A stretch of DNA of 64,000 bases. Source: Mycobacterium kansasii ATCC 12478 (GTDB lineage: Bacteria > Actinomycetota > Actinomycetes > Mycobacteriales > Mycobacteriaceae). Of this stretch, positions 1-8,450 are shown piece after piece; positions within the stretch are counted from its first letter, which is position 1, and each line of letters opens with the position of its first letter. The notes beneath the pieces are model-generated. The model was given only the letters and a program-made list of their open reading frames with translations, ran no database searches and was not told the DNA's origin. Where the stretch lies: contig NC_022663.1 in NCBI RefSeq assembly GCF_000157895.3, forward strand, positions 992,001-1,056,000, given 5' to 3'. Position numbers and translations under genes: made by a program.

Positions 1-156
1 GAGGCGGGGCCAGACTTCGACCACTACTTTGCGCTCAAAGAAGGGCTTGAAGAAATCATCGGCCGACCGGTCGACGTAGTAACACCGTCCGGCCTGGCCA
101 ACCCGTACTTCAAACAGCGCGTCATGCAGACGCGAGAACTGATCTATGCAGCCTGA
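1..156 (+). CDS. MntA-type nucleotidyltransferase antitoxin, C-terminal part (partial)
   Basis: This is the last 51 codons of a frame open from the left edge and ending in TGA at 154-156. The residues resemble the C-terminus of minimal nucleotidyltransferases, with the typical ending ELIYAA. It overlaps the next gene, a HepT-like protein, by 11 bases, which is the usual arrangement of MntA/HepT toxin-antitoxin pairs. In known pairs MntA AMPylates HepT and so silences it. The catalytic GSX10DXD motif would lie outside the window, so the activity cannot be verified here. The identification rests mainly on the neighbour and on C-terminal similarity. Confidence 0.7.
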   Translation, partial: EAGPDFDHYFALKEGLEEIIGRPVDVVTPSGLANPYFKQRVMQTRELIYAA

Positions 157-541
157 TCCTCGAAAGTATCTCTGGGACGCGCTGCGCGCTGCCGGCTTCC
201 TGCGCCAATTTGCCGCCGGAAAGACTTTTGCGGAATACCAGGATGACGTGCTGCTGCGCTCGGCCGTCGAACGCCAATTCGAGATAGTCGGAGAGGCGTT
301 GAGTCAGCTGGCGAAGACCCACACCGACATGGCGGCGCAAGTTCCCGAACTACGGCGGATCGTGGCTTTCAGGAACATCCTGATTCACGGATACGCGAAC
401 GTCGACGACGCCCTCGTGTGGCAAGTCCTGACAGACAAACTTCCGCAGTTGGAAACCGCGGTGCGGACATTGCTGGCCGAGTCGCCAGGCGATCCCGAGT
501 CCATCGATGTGCAGGCAACTCCCGAGGAGACCGGGAGTTGA
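146..541 (+). CDS. HepT-like HEPN ribonuclease toxin
   Basis: The 131-residue all-helical protein carries the HEPN signature R-N-x3-H as RNILIHGY near residue 77, in the usual place for HepT/DUF86 proteins. In characterised pairs HepT is an RNase toxin neutralised by the MntA nucleotidyltransferase encoded just upstream, here overlapping by 11 bases. ATG at 146 is the natural start because it lies inside the end of the upstream gene. The last 20 or so residues are acidic and probably disordered. The pair lies outside the integrated element, to the left of the tRNA, and next to a truncated gene, which suggests a separate acquisition. Confidence 0.85.
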   Translation: MQPDPRKYLWDALRAAGFLRQFAAGKTFAEYQDDVLLRSAVERQFEIVGEALSQLAKTHTDMAAQVPELRRIVAFRNILIHGYANVDDALVWQVLTDKLPQLETAVRTLLAESPGDPESIDVQATPEETGS

Positions 542-628
542 GCCGGGAATCTGAGCGCCTCCTCGAACTCGCTGAGGACCGCCACGCGGCCCTGACCGTT
601 CGCGCTATCACAGGCCAAATCGACGTGC

Positions 629-1163
629 AGGAAGGGTCCTGAAACATGGCTCTGCACAACGAGATGATCGCGACCAGGTGCTTGTAGTTCGTGCCGTCGT
701 CGGTCATGTCCCGTTCGAGGACGCCCCCGGCATCAACGATGTCTTTCACCAGTTGATATGTCGGCTTGACGGCAGCCGACGACGACGGCTGCGGTGCGCG
801 GCGCGGCGGGACCACAGGCGTCGTGACCGTTCTTCGGGGCGGACTAACACGGTGCAGTCGGTGCCCGGCTGGGTATTTCCCCGTCGCCAGATAGTGAGTG
901 CCAGCCGGTAGGATCGCCGCCGTCCAGATTCCACCACGCTTGGAGACGGTGATGAGCCCGCGCCATTCCAAGGCGGCAGCGGTTGTCTTATAGGTGAAGT
1001 TGGTCCACCTGTCCGCCGGACATCCTTCACTGATCCATTGAAGGACGTCGATCTGACCTTGATTCAGAGAAGCGTCAAGTGCCACGAGGACATTGCAGCA
1101 GGTGTGACGGTGTCGCGCATTGCGACCGACGCTGCTACGACCAGCCCGCTTCAAATCATGCAT
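629..1163 (-). pseudogene. Truncated conserved actinobacterial hypothetical protein
   Basis: The minus frame contains a stretch typical of a conserved actinobacterial family of unknown function: LNQGQIDVLQWISEGCP, then KTTAAALEWRGLITVSKRGG and a THYLATGKYP segment. A second recognisable block, QLVKDIVDAGGVLERD, follows a basic proline-rich linker. Family similarity stops around position 629. The open frame then runs on to 369, antisense to hepT, with arginine/serine-rich residues that look like noise. The normal C-terminal segment is missing, so I read this as a 3'-truncated remnant. The start is uncertain; an ATG at 1163 is used, with others upstream to 1268. Confidence 0.5.
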
Positions 1164-1445
1164 CGTCAGTCGTTGGCGCGGTCCACCGGACGCTGTTTCG
1201 GACGGTCGATATTCCTTCACCACGATCGTTTCCGACGAACGCCGTGTCGGGCTGTCTGCGAGTAGCAAATATCAAGCTATGAGCGACCGGCGTAACTGAC
1301 ATAGTCGCTGACACGCCTGTTAGCTAGGGCGGCCGCCGACGGGCTGCGCTTCGCTTCGACCAGGACGCCGGGGTGAGGCCGGGGCGGCCGTCTTAGAGGT
1401 TCCTCCAACGCATGCCGAATAACCTCTGACCAGGCCATTTATGGG

Positions 1446-1519
1446 TGGGGCGGGCGGGGCTCGAACCCGCGACCAACGGATTATGAGTCCGCGGCTCTAA
1501 CCAACTGAGCTACCGCCCC
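1446..1519 (-). tRNA. tRNA with CAT anticodon (elongator Met, or Ile2)
   Basis: The reverse complement folds as a 74-nt tRNA. The acceptor arm GGGGCGG pairs with CCGCCCC, the D-arm has TAGCTCAGTTGGTTAGAG, the anticodon loop CTCATAA reads CAT, and the T-arm is GCGGG TTCGAGC CCCGC. A normal G1-C72 pair argues against an initiator tRNA. A lysidine-modified Ile2 tRNA cannot be excluded. No CCA is encoded. The integrase stop codon is only 5 bases upstream of the mature 5' end on the same strand, so the tRNA marks the att end of the integrated element and may be transcribed from it. Confidence 0.95.
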
Positions 1520-1524
1520 TTGTG

Positions 1525-2769
1525 CTAACTAGCTGCGGATATTGTCTCCGCTTCGTCGTACTCGGGTCCTGAATACCGCAGTGATACCGCAGTGCTCTCG
1601 ATCGCTTTGCCCAATGCGTCGCCTACACCAGCCAAGTCGTCGCTGAGCAAGTGCCCGTAGCGGTCAAGAGTCATGGCCGCTGTCGCGTGTCCTAGGAGCC
1701 TCTGCACGACTTTGACATTAGCGCCCGCGCTGATCGCCAACGACGCCGTGGTGTGCCGTAGCGCGTGCGGTACAAGGCCAGCGATCCCGACCGCATTGCA
1801 GCCTTTGTCGAACGCTCTGCGGTACTCCTCGATGGGCAGGTGCCCGCCGCGATGGCTTGGAAACACGAGTGCGTTTGGATCGCTAGGCAACTCTGGTTGC
1901 AGCCGGTCCCATACCGGCCCTGGAATTGGGACGTGGCGTGCACGGTTCGTCTTGGTTGTCGATTCGACAATGCCTCTACCGGTCACGTACGTCGCCGATG
2001 AGCGGACCAGCAGCTCCCGGTCACCGACGTGCTTACGCCGCAGTGCGGCAGCCTCACCGAAGCGCAGTCCGCAGTAGCCGAGAACCAGGGTCAGCGTCTC
2101 GAAGCGTAAGGTCGCCTTCGCCAGCTGGAGCAGCTCGGCGTGGTTCAAGTATCGGCGCTCCCGTTCCACCGGCACTGGCAAATCTTCGGACCGCTTGATC
2201 TCTGCCGCCACGTTTCTAGAAATCTTCCCGGTCCGTTGGGCGTACTTGAGTACTGCGCCGACGAGCTGGTGGGCCTGCGTGATGCGGCTAGCCGAGAGTG
2301 CGGTGCCGCGCAGTGAGCCGTCGACAGCCAATCCGCCGAGCCACGTTGAGTAGGCCTGGTAGTCAATCTGTTTCAGTGGCACCTCCGCCCACTTCGGCAG
2401 CGCAAGGGCGTCCAGGATGGACCTGTAGCCCGCGACAGTCTTGGGTTTTCGATGCCCCTTGGTAGCGAACCACTGTTCGGCGACCGATCCGAACGTCTCA
2501 GCGCTCTTCCGCGGGTCGACGTACGCGCCGCGTTGAATGTCCCCCGTCAGGCCGTCAAGATACGCCTGAGCGTCCGGCCGGCGCTCGAAGACTCTTGTGT
2601 GCTCCCTGCCGCTGTCGTCAACCCACCGCACTCGCCAGCGCGTGACCTTGCCGTAGACGGCGGAGCGTTCCTTGCGGACCTTTCCATCGGAGCCCTTGAC
2701 CTTCTTGTGCCATCGGTCGTCAATGCCGGCTCGCTGATGTCTGGTAATTATGAGGCGACAATACCGCAC
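1525..2769 (-). CDS. int: Tyrosine site-specific integrase
   Basis: This is a phage/AICE-type tyrosine recombinase of about 414 residues. An N-terminal AP2-like DNA-binding segment (the KVTRWRVRWVDDSG region) is followed by a SAM-like core-binding domain and the catalytic domain. Visible catalytic residues are the Arg of YCGLRFGEAAAL, the H-x2-R of PHALRHTTASLA, the His of LLGHATAAM, and the nucleophile Tyr in TLDRYGHL. The open frame extends to a GTG at 2841 inside xis; GTG at 2769 avoids that overlap and is preferred, with moderate certainty. The stop lies 5 bases from the tRNA. A decayed relative sits at 14587-15375. Confidence 0.93.
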   Translation of the reverse strand: MRYCRLIITRHQRAGIDDRWHKKVKGSDGKVRKERSAVYGKVTRWRVRWVDDSGREHTRVFERRPDAQAYLDGLTGDIQRGAYVDPRKSAETFGSVAEQWFATKGHRKPKTVAGYRSILDALALPKWAEVPLKQIDYQAYSTWLGGLAVDGSLRGTALSASRITQAHQLVGAVLKYAQRTGKISRNVAAEIKRSEDLPVPVERERRYLNHAELLQLAKATLRFETLTLVLGYCGLRFGEAAALRRKHVGDRELLVRSSATYVTGRGIVESTTKTNRARHVPIPGPVWDRLQPELPSDPNALVFPSHRGGHLPIEEYRRAFDKGCNAVGIAGLVPHALRHTTASLAISAGANVKVVQRLLGHATAAMTLDRYGHLLSDDLAGVGDALGKAIESTAVSLRYSGPEYDEAETISAAS

Positions 2770-2792
2770 AAATCCGTGGTACGAATCCGTTA

Positions 2793-3002
2793 TTACGCCA
2801 GTCCCCCGCGCTCTGTCTTGGCAGCTTCTGCCTCCACCCACGCGTTCAGGTCGACGATGTCGTAAAACGTATGTCGGCCAAGGCGATAGCTGCGCGGGCC
2901 AGTGCCCATGTAACGCCAGTACCTGAGCGTCGACTCAGGTAATCCTCCCAAGTATTCGGCTGCCGCCCTGGTGCCCAGTCGAACCACTGATATTGCCGTC
3001 AT
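2793..3002 (-). CDS. xis: Excisionase / MerR-like helix-turn-helix protein
   Basis: A 69-residue protein with a winged-helix of the MerR/HTH_17 type: TRAAAEYLGG-LPESTLRYWRYMGTGPRSYRLGRHTFYDIVDLNAWVE split over two helices and a wing. Small proteins of this type upstream of an integrase act as excisionases or recombination directionality factors in AICEs and actinophages. It starts at the ATG at 3002 and ends 23 bases before the preferred integrase start, so the two are probably one transcript. About 130 bases separate it from the upstream rep gene. Confidence 0.85.
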   Translation of the reverse strand: MTAISVVRLGTRAAAEYLGGLPESTLRYWRYMGTGPRSYRLGRHTFYDIVDLNAWVEAEAAKTERGGLA

Positions 3003-3135
3003 CCGTCTACTTCCTGTTCTCGCTCAATGTGCGTACGTACGGCCCAATCACGCTTTGGCAGAGACGCACCCACCCCGATTCCCCTGTAAATGGATCGATT
3101 CCGAATCAATAAGCACCTTCGAGCACGAGTCCGCT

Positions 3136-4596
3136 TCATGGACTTGCTCCGCTGTTCTGGCTGGCATCCAAGCGGGCCAAGTATCGGTACTCGCGGGCAC
3201 GCAATGCCGCGGTATGGACTAGCAGCCGTTCGCCGTCGTTGCGGTGCCCGACACCATCAATGCGCCAGTCGCTCAGTTCGCACGCGCTGTTTGACCAGTC
3301 TTCCTGGTCATGGGAATTATGTTGGACGTCAACGTGTTCCGGTTGGTCAGCGCGGTGGATCCGCCAGTGACGACGGGCGGCGCGCAGCGCGGTCGTGGTG
3401 ATCGAGTAGCGCCGCGATTTGCTGGTAATGTGCCCGCGATAGCCCAGAGTATGCAGCCAGCCGGCCATTGCGGTGTTTGCGGGTAGTGTCGCCAGGTTGA
3501 CCAGGGTGGACAGGATACGGCGGGTATGGGCCGGGATGTCCAGCTCGGCGATGGCGGCAGGGCTGATACGGCGGGCGGCGATGCCGAATTCGGCGACCGA
3601 CTTGGTGGTGTACTTAGCCAAATACGCCGCCACCCGCCGGGCCAATCCGGGCTTGCCGGTGTCGTCGATATCGTTGAGGGGCTGGGTGTCGATTTGGCTA
3701 CCGAATCGCAGCATGCGCGCCTCGGACTCCGATGCTGTTGCGGCGGCGCCGGCCGCTGCATCCACTGTCACGGGGAGCCGTACCTGGTTGGCGGCTTGGC
3801 GCACCAGCGCGGCCAGTTCAATTGCTGACACTTTGGCGTCGGATGCGCCGGTGCTGCTGTCGTCATTGTTGGGTGGGTCGAGCCGGATAATGGTGTGGTA
3901 GTGCACGACGGCGCGACGTTGGTATTCGGCGACTTTGACGAACGACACTCGCACGGCGTTGGGGTCGATTCCGATACGGCGCAGGTGGTCCGCCACGGCC
4001 CGGCGCAGTGCAATAGTGAAGCGCCGCCACAGTTCCGGCGCGTGCCAGTTGAACAACACATGCCCGGTGTAGTCATAGCAGTCCGGGCACAGCGGCTGTC
4101 CGACCTCGGGGTCGTCGCTGGCGTGGATCGCGTTGCACCATAAGGCTTTCCCATGCGGGCAGTGACTCTTGCCGCTGAAGGCCGAGTGGCACACCGTATC
4201 AGCCAGCCCTGGTCGGCTGCTGCTGGTGTGCACCGCGCCGAAACTGGGGGCGGTTAGGGTGGCGAAGACTTGCGGCCGGTTGGCGGTGGTTTCGGGCATA
4301 CCGTGGTGGCCGCCCTGGGTGCCAGCGTGGACCAGCTGCCAAGTGTCGGCGGCATACAAATCCGAACACGACGGGCAGATCGCCGCCCGGCGGTTGCCGC
4401 AGCGGATCATAACCGCCATCCGCCGACCGAGGTCGGGATCACAAGCGCTGGCCTGAACAGGGTTGGCGCAAAACCCCACCGCCGCGCAGCGCTGCCACCA
4501 TGACTCGTGGCCGGGCGAGGAGGCGCGGCGGATCGCCTGATCGATGGCCGGGGAACCCGGTGCCAACCAGTCGGTCAGCGAGGTCGATGCGAGCAT
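3136..4596 (-). CDS. RepSA-like replication initiator (HUH endonuclease)
   Basis: This 486-residue protein matches the RepSA class of AICE replication initiators. It contains cysteine pairs typical of the family (CPSC near residue 74, CPHG and CPDC further on). An HUH metal-binding motif, VHYHTIIRLD, lies near residue 232, and a tyrosine motif YLAKYTTK near residues 325-332 probably supplies the nicking tyrosine. Proteins of this type start rolling-circle replication of excised elements. ATG at 4596 is preferred because it lies 2 bases after the translocase stop, implying translational coupling. The open frame extends back to 4659 within the upstream gene. Confidence 0.85.
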   Translation of the reverse strand: MLASTSLTDWLAPGSPAIDQAIRRASSPGHESWWQRCAAVGFCANPVQASACDPDLGRRMAVMIRCGNRRAAICPSCSDLYAADTWQLVHAGTQGGHHGMPETTANRPQVFATLTAPSFGAVHTSSSRPGLADTVCHSAFSGKSHCPHGKALWCNAIHASDDPEVGQPLCPDCYDYTGHVLFNWHAPELWRRFTIALRRAVADHLRRIGIDPNAVRVSFVKVAEYQRRAVVHYHTIIRLDPPNNDDSSTGASDAKVSAIELAALVRQAANQVRLPVTVDAAAGAAATASESEARMLRFGSQIDTQPLNDIDDTGKPGLARRVAAYLAKYTTKSVAEFGIAARRISPAAIAELDIPAHTRRILSTLVNLATLPANTAMAGWLHTLGYRGHITSKSRRYSITTTALRAARRHWRIHRADQPEHVDVQHNSHDQEDWSNSACELSDWRIDGVGHRNDGERLLVHTAALRAREYRYLARLDASQNSGASP

Positions 4597-4598
4597 GC

Positions 4599-6015
4599 TC
4601 ACTGGTGCCCCTGGTTGCTGCCGCGACAAGCTGGTGGCGCGAAATTGGCAGCCAGCCAAGCGATATCGCTGTCAGTGACATGAAACGCCCGCACCCGCGC
4701 TACGGCGGTGTTGCCTTCGGTGAGCACATAACCCACGCCCGGCGTGGTGTCGGGAATTTCTTCGCAGCGTGCGCCCTGCTGATGTGCCGACGTGGAGAGG
4801 ATCATCGCGGTTTGGGTGGCCTCGGTCATGCGCAGCCCCACCCGGACCGGAAACAACTGGCGCAGAGCCACCACGTCTTTAGAGGGGTCTTGCACGGCGG
4901 CGATGACACTGACCCCGACCGCCCGGCCTTGTGCCAACCACAATCCGAGAAGTTGGTCGACTTCGGCGCGTTGTTTGCGATCAGCGTAGGTGGTCAGGGT
5001 GGCCAACTCATCGACCAGCAAAACGATATGGGGTTCGGCGCGGGTGGGCCGATGACAGCGGGTGGTTCCGCGCAACCGTTGGGCTCGGGCCAGCATGGTG
5101 GCCGTCGTATCGCGCAACACCGCCAGAATCGAGTCGCTGTCATAGGCGAAGCGGTCGAACAAGGCTTGCCCGGCAGCGAATTCCATACCGCTCTTGGGGT
5201 CCAGACAGCGCATGGCGATCAGGCCGGCTTTGATGCCCGGTGCTAGTCCGACCACCAGGGACCACAGCACTGAGCCCTTGCCGGCCCCGGTGGCCCCACC
5301 GACCAGGATGTGGCGGCCGGCCACCGGCAGCAACCACGGGCTGCCCTGTTCGGTGACGCCCACGGGCACATTCGCCAACCGCACCACGGGAGTATCGGGG
5401 CACGGACGCGCCAGCGGGATGGGGGGGCCAGGGCGTCGTGGTGGCGCACGCGGAGCACGATGTCGTGGCCCCGGCCCGTGGCCACCGGCCCAGGTTGGAT
5501 CGTCACATGGTGGGCGCCGAACGCTGCGGCCAGACCGTCGACTTGCGTCTGCCAGGTCTTGACGGATTGGCCGACCAGTAGCCGCACTACCAAGGTGTCG
5601 ACCGCCGCGCCGATGCGCACCGAGGACAAATCGGGCACCAGCGGGTCGGCGTCGGGTTTGCGCGCGGGGAGATGGTCAGGCCGTGGTGTTCGCAGATGGT
5701 GCGCCAGCGCCGCCGGTACACCAGATACGTGCGCCGATAATCGGCGACCGGCTTGCCGATCAGCCGCTCATACGAGTCCGGCTCGCCCAACCGCCACCCC
5801 CATACGCCTACCGCCCACACCGTGGTCAGCACGCAGGCCCAACGCAAGCCGCCCAAGACGCCGGTGACCGCGAAGACGGTCAACACGGTCGCGATGTCGG
5901 GCCAGCGCAGCGCAAACCGGAACATGCCGATGCTGGTGGCCTTGACTACGCCGACCAGCAGCTCGCCGACCCAATCGTCATCGGATGAATTACTGCCCTT
6001 GCTCTTTGGAGGCAT
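4599..6015 (-). pseudogene. FtsK/TraSA-like conjugative DNA translocase, broken by two frameshifts
   Basis: Three minus-strand frames together encode one AICE transfer ATPase. From ATG 6015, an N-terminal segment with two membrane helices runs to about 5660. A second frame (to about 5425) carries the conserved VRIGAAVDTLVVRLLVGQ region. A third (about 5425 to 4599) carries the motor, with Walker A GGATGAGKGS, Walker B IVLLVDELA and AAVQDPSKD. The first junction lies in a CGCGCG repeat near 5660. The second coincides with a run of seven G (C on the coding strand) at 5421-5427, where one extra base restores the frame. The homologue normally pumps double-stranded DNA between cells as a hexamer. 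It could be a true pseudogene, a phase-variable tract or sequencing error. Confidence 0.75.
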
Positions 6016-6158
6016 AATGCCTTGTTCCCTTCGCTGCAGGCGCCGCCGGAGCACGCTCGTCGCTGGCATGCCCGCAAACGCCGAATCTTGTTTGCATACA
6101 GAGCTTTTGTGAAGCGGGCGCCAGGCCTGGTGAGGCTTATGGCTTGGCGCCCGCTCCG

Positions 6159-6551
6159 CTACGCGTTGTTGCCGGTCTGCTTGGCTCCGGGGGCGGATTG
6201 CGAGCTACCGCCGGCGGCGGTGGGACGTGGCCCTAGTACGCCTGACTGATCACCAGCTGGTCGGATTGAGGTTGCCCGGAACGCGACTCCCGAGCGATCA
6301 CCCTGTGACCACGGGATCGCCACCAAACCATCGACCGCGACGGGCTCGCCCACTTTGACCTTGGGTTCGCCGGCCACCGTGACGGCGAGTATTTCCCCGC
6401 CGTCCTGGTCGAGGGCCATGAGCTGGACTTGCCAGAGCACCAGGCCCGTTTCTTTGTCGATCCGCGGTGCACCGGTTTCGTGCACGGTCCGCTGCTCAGC
6501 TGCGCGCGTGCAGAAGAACTGCGCTGCAGTCGTGTCGATTCGAAGACGCAT
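6159..6551 (-). CDS. AICE regulatory protein (Pra-like)
   Basis: A 130-residue protein, MRLRIDTTAAQFFCTR near the start, with a repeated beta-strand pattern (LVLWQVQLMALDQDGGE, ILAVTVAGEPKVKVGEPV, LVAIPWSQGDRSGVAFRA) and a disordered Gly/Ser/Pro tail. Proteins of this pattern occur beside the FtsK-type translocase in pSAM2-like elements and are often annotated as replication, integration and excision activators (Pra). I assign it to that group by position and general pattern, not by a catalytic motif. It is divergent from the XRE gene across a 179-base region with short repeats. Confidence 0.5.
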   Translation of the reverse strand: MRLRIDTTAAQFFCTRAAEQRTVHETGAPRIDKETGLVLWQVQLMALDQDGGEILAVTVAGEPKVKVGEPVAVDGLVAIPWSQGDRSGVAFRATSIRPAGDQSGVLGPRPTAAGGSSQSAPGAKQTGNNA

Positions 6552-6612
6552 GTGTTTGATCCCTTCCTGAACGGTACGGCCGCTCGTCGGCCATCACTCC
6601 ACTTCAGCCGGG

Positions 6613-6690
6613 CATCTGAGACATCGAAACCGCATCTTGGCGGCATCTGTGGACATCTGCATGGCAGACTTCGGACAGCGGGCGACATCT
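6613..6690. promoter_or_regulatory. Repeated CATCT motifs between divergent AICE genes
   Basis: Five copies of CATCT, mostly preceded by G or A, start at 6613, 6633, 6644, 6654 and 6686. The 20-, 11- and 10-base spacings place most of them on about the same helix face. The region separates the minus-strand transfer/replication genes from the plus-strand XRE regulator, where an operator for the element's switch would be expected. No protein-binding evidence exists. Confidence 0.35.
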
Positions 6691-6730
6691 TGCGGGACAC
6701 CGATGTCATCACAGGTAGGGAGCCAACCGG

Positions 6731-7141
6731 GTGGGTAACGAGGACGCACCGAAGCCGAACCGCCAACTGCGTGCTCAGATGGAGCGCAAAGGGCTAGGCG
6801 TGCAAGAACTGGCGGATCTAATCGCCGTCGACGCCAAGACTGTCGAGCGGTGGCTGTCGGGCGAAACCGCGCCCTACCCTCAGAATGCTCGCCGCGCCGC
6901 CGATGTGCTGGACTGCGACCCGGCCGACCTGTGGCCCGATCTATTCCCGATCATGACGCCGCCGAGCGCCGGCACCGTCGCCGTCAGCGTGTACAGCAGC
7001 CGAGCCGACGCCCCAATCACCGTGTGGAAGCAGTTATCAGCCAGCTCATCCCGGGCAGGCCAACACAGCCGCCGTGGCGGCACCCGTCCGCTTGACGCTC
7101 CCGTCCGCCGCCACGGACGAAATACCCTCGCCGGACACTGA
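6731..7141 (+). pseudogene. XRE-family regulator, truncated
   Basis: The N-terminal 100 residues form a helix-turn-helix repressor domain (QLRAQMERKGLGVQELADLI, DAKTVERWLSGE, then RRAADVLDCDPADLWP). They continue into VSVYSSRADAPITVWKQL, a junction that in related regulators leads to a longer C-terminal domain. Here similarity stops near 7036 and the frame ends in a basic, low-complexity tail, so the gene appears truncated. It starts with GTG at 6731. It could still repress the element through the intact HTH. Positions 7142-7434, between this and the cargo operon, hold no gene I can support. Confidence 0.6.
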
Positions 7142-7434
7142 ACCAGCCGAACCTGCCAGACGCCCAGGGCGAGCGCGGCAGAACTTTCCGCCAGGAGATG
7201 ACACAGCCATGCCCGCGTGCCGCGACCAAGCTGTTGCCAGGGCCTCGCAGTCGATCGCCCATCGGTGTGGTCTGCCGGCGAAGGTCGCAGAGAAAACCAT
7301 CCTGACCTGCGGTGTGAGAACTTTCTTTACTGGTATCAAGGAGGTCGGGCTCATGCGCCGGGTATCCCTGATATCGCCCGGTGGTCTCGTCCCACACGTT
7401 CTCGCCCGGTAAGCATCACCGCTACAATCCCCGC

Positions 7435-7743
7435 ATGGGCGACAACCTTCGCGTCAACCCAGCCCAGTTGCGGGTGACCAGCACCGGCTGGCACCTGGAG
7501 GCTTTCGATCTGCACGCCGCGCCACCAGCACTGGAACCGTCTGGCGGGTGGCCCACGGCGCTCGCCGCCGCTGGGGTGACCGGCGCGGCCCAGGTCGCCA
7601 CTGCCGACCTGCACACTAAAATCGCCACCACCGCCGGGATGACCCAGGCCGCGGCGACCGGTTATGAAGCCACCGACTCCGATGCCGCGGACATGCTGAA
7701 AAATGTGGTCACCACGATCACCGGGACAGCCCGTAACGCGTGA
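7435..7743 (+). CDS. EspC-like type VII secretion partner protein
   Basis: A 102-residue protein resembling the ESX excreted factor EspC family (DUF2580). It starts MGDNLRVNPAQLRV, has a GGW turn near residues 37-39 between two helices, and ends with a helix preceded by YEATD (residues 77-81). That is the YxxxD/E signal that directs helical-hairpin substrates to type VII machines. The stop overlaps the next start (GTGA at 7740-7743), indicating translational coupling. By analogy with EspC-EspA and WXG100-toxin pairs, it probably dimerises with the next product and supplies the export signal. ATG at 7435 is chosen over longer in-frame starts because the conserved N-terminus begins there. Confidence 0.75.
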   Translation: MGDNLRVNPAQLRVTSTGWHLEAFDLHAAPPALEPSGGWPTALAAAGVTGAAQVATADLHTKIATTAGMTQAAATGYEATDSDAADMLKNVVTTITGTARNA

Positions 7744-8450
7744 TCCCCACCCAGTCGGCGTTGCGCGCTTACACCGTGTCGCATCTGATCGAGAATGCCG
7801 CGCACTGGCGCGAGCTGGCGGCGCGCCGCCGCTCGGTGGTGGGCACGATCAAGAGCCAGGCCGACTCGCTGGACTGGCAGGGTCAGGGCGATGAGGCGAT
7901 GAAAGCCGCGATGGCCCGCCACGCCATCACCGCCGAACAGCAAGCCGAGCTGCTGGATACTGCAGCGGCCTCCGCCGAGGACGGGGCCGCCGTGCTGCAC
8001 CAGCAAAAGCACTCCATCTTCGCCACCGTCGAGCAGGCCAACCAGTCAGGGTTCGCGGTCGCCGAGGGCTGGACGGCGATCGACGCGATGTATGCGCCGG
8101 GCTCGATGGGCTGGTACGCCCGGCAGCCCACCGCCCAGGCCATCTCCGCCGATCTGCGTGTCCAGGTGACCCGTTTCACCGGCCAGGAAGTGCAGACCGC
8201 CACCGACGTGGCGCCCTCCGCCGGTGAGCTGGGCGGCGAAAGCGCGGTGCGCGGCCACATCCAGGCGGTCGCCGCCATCACCACCACCCACACGCCGAAT
8301 CCGACGGTGCCGCCATCACCGCCAGCCCCCTTAGCATCGTCGCTGCTGGATGCCTTGACCGGCGCGAGCCCGCTGATACGGCACATATCACCGCAGGCCG
8401 CGGCCTCAGCAGCAGCACCAACGTGGCCGCCTCAGCGGCCGACGCGCTAG
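7740..8450 (+). CDS. EspA-like N-terminal domain protein (likely first part of toxin)
   Basis: A 236-residue protein whose first 170 residues are helical and resemble the N-terminal trafficking domain of ESX secreted proteins: ENAAHWRELAARRRSVVG, then DSLDWQGQGDEAMKAAM with a W-x-G turn, then a long helix with QQAELLDTAAASAEDGAAV. After about residue 180 it becomes proline-rich. From about 8290 the other frame (the one used from 8423) reads more sensibly (PLSIVAAG, DTAHITAGRGLSSST) and joins the next ORF without a stop. I infer that this and the next ORF were one gene split by a frameshift, unless both are made separately through the overlap. Confidence 0.65.
   Translation: MIPTQSALRAYTVSHLIENAAHWRELAARRRSVVGTIKSQADSLDWQGQGDEAMKAAMARHAITAEQQAELLDTAAASAEDGAAVLHQQKHSIFATVEQANQSGFAVAEGWTAIDAMYAPGSMGWYARQPTAQAISADLRVQVTRFTGQEVQTATDVAPSAGELGGESAVRGHIQAVAAITTTHTPNPTVPPSPPAPLASSLLDALTGASPLIRHISPQAAASAAAPTWPPQRPTR

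Noticed and set aside
1321..1400. GC-rich stretch left of the tRNA as a possible second att site
   Set aside because: It shows no repeat of the tRNA 3' half or of any sequence at the right end of the element.
7074..7412. Plus-strand open frame between the XRE remnant and the EspC-like gene
   Set aside because: Irregular composition, overlaps other open frames on both strands and has no ribosome-binding site; not supported as a gene.
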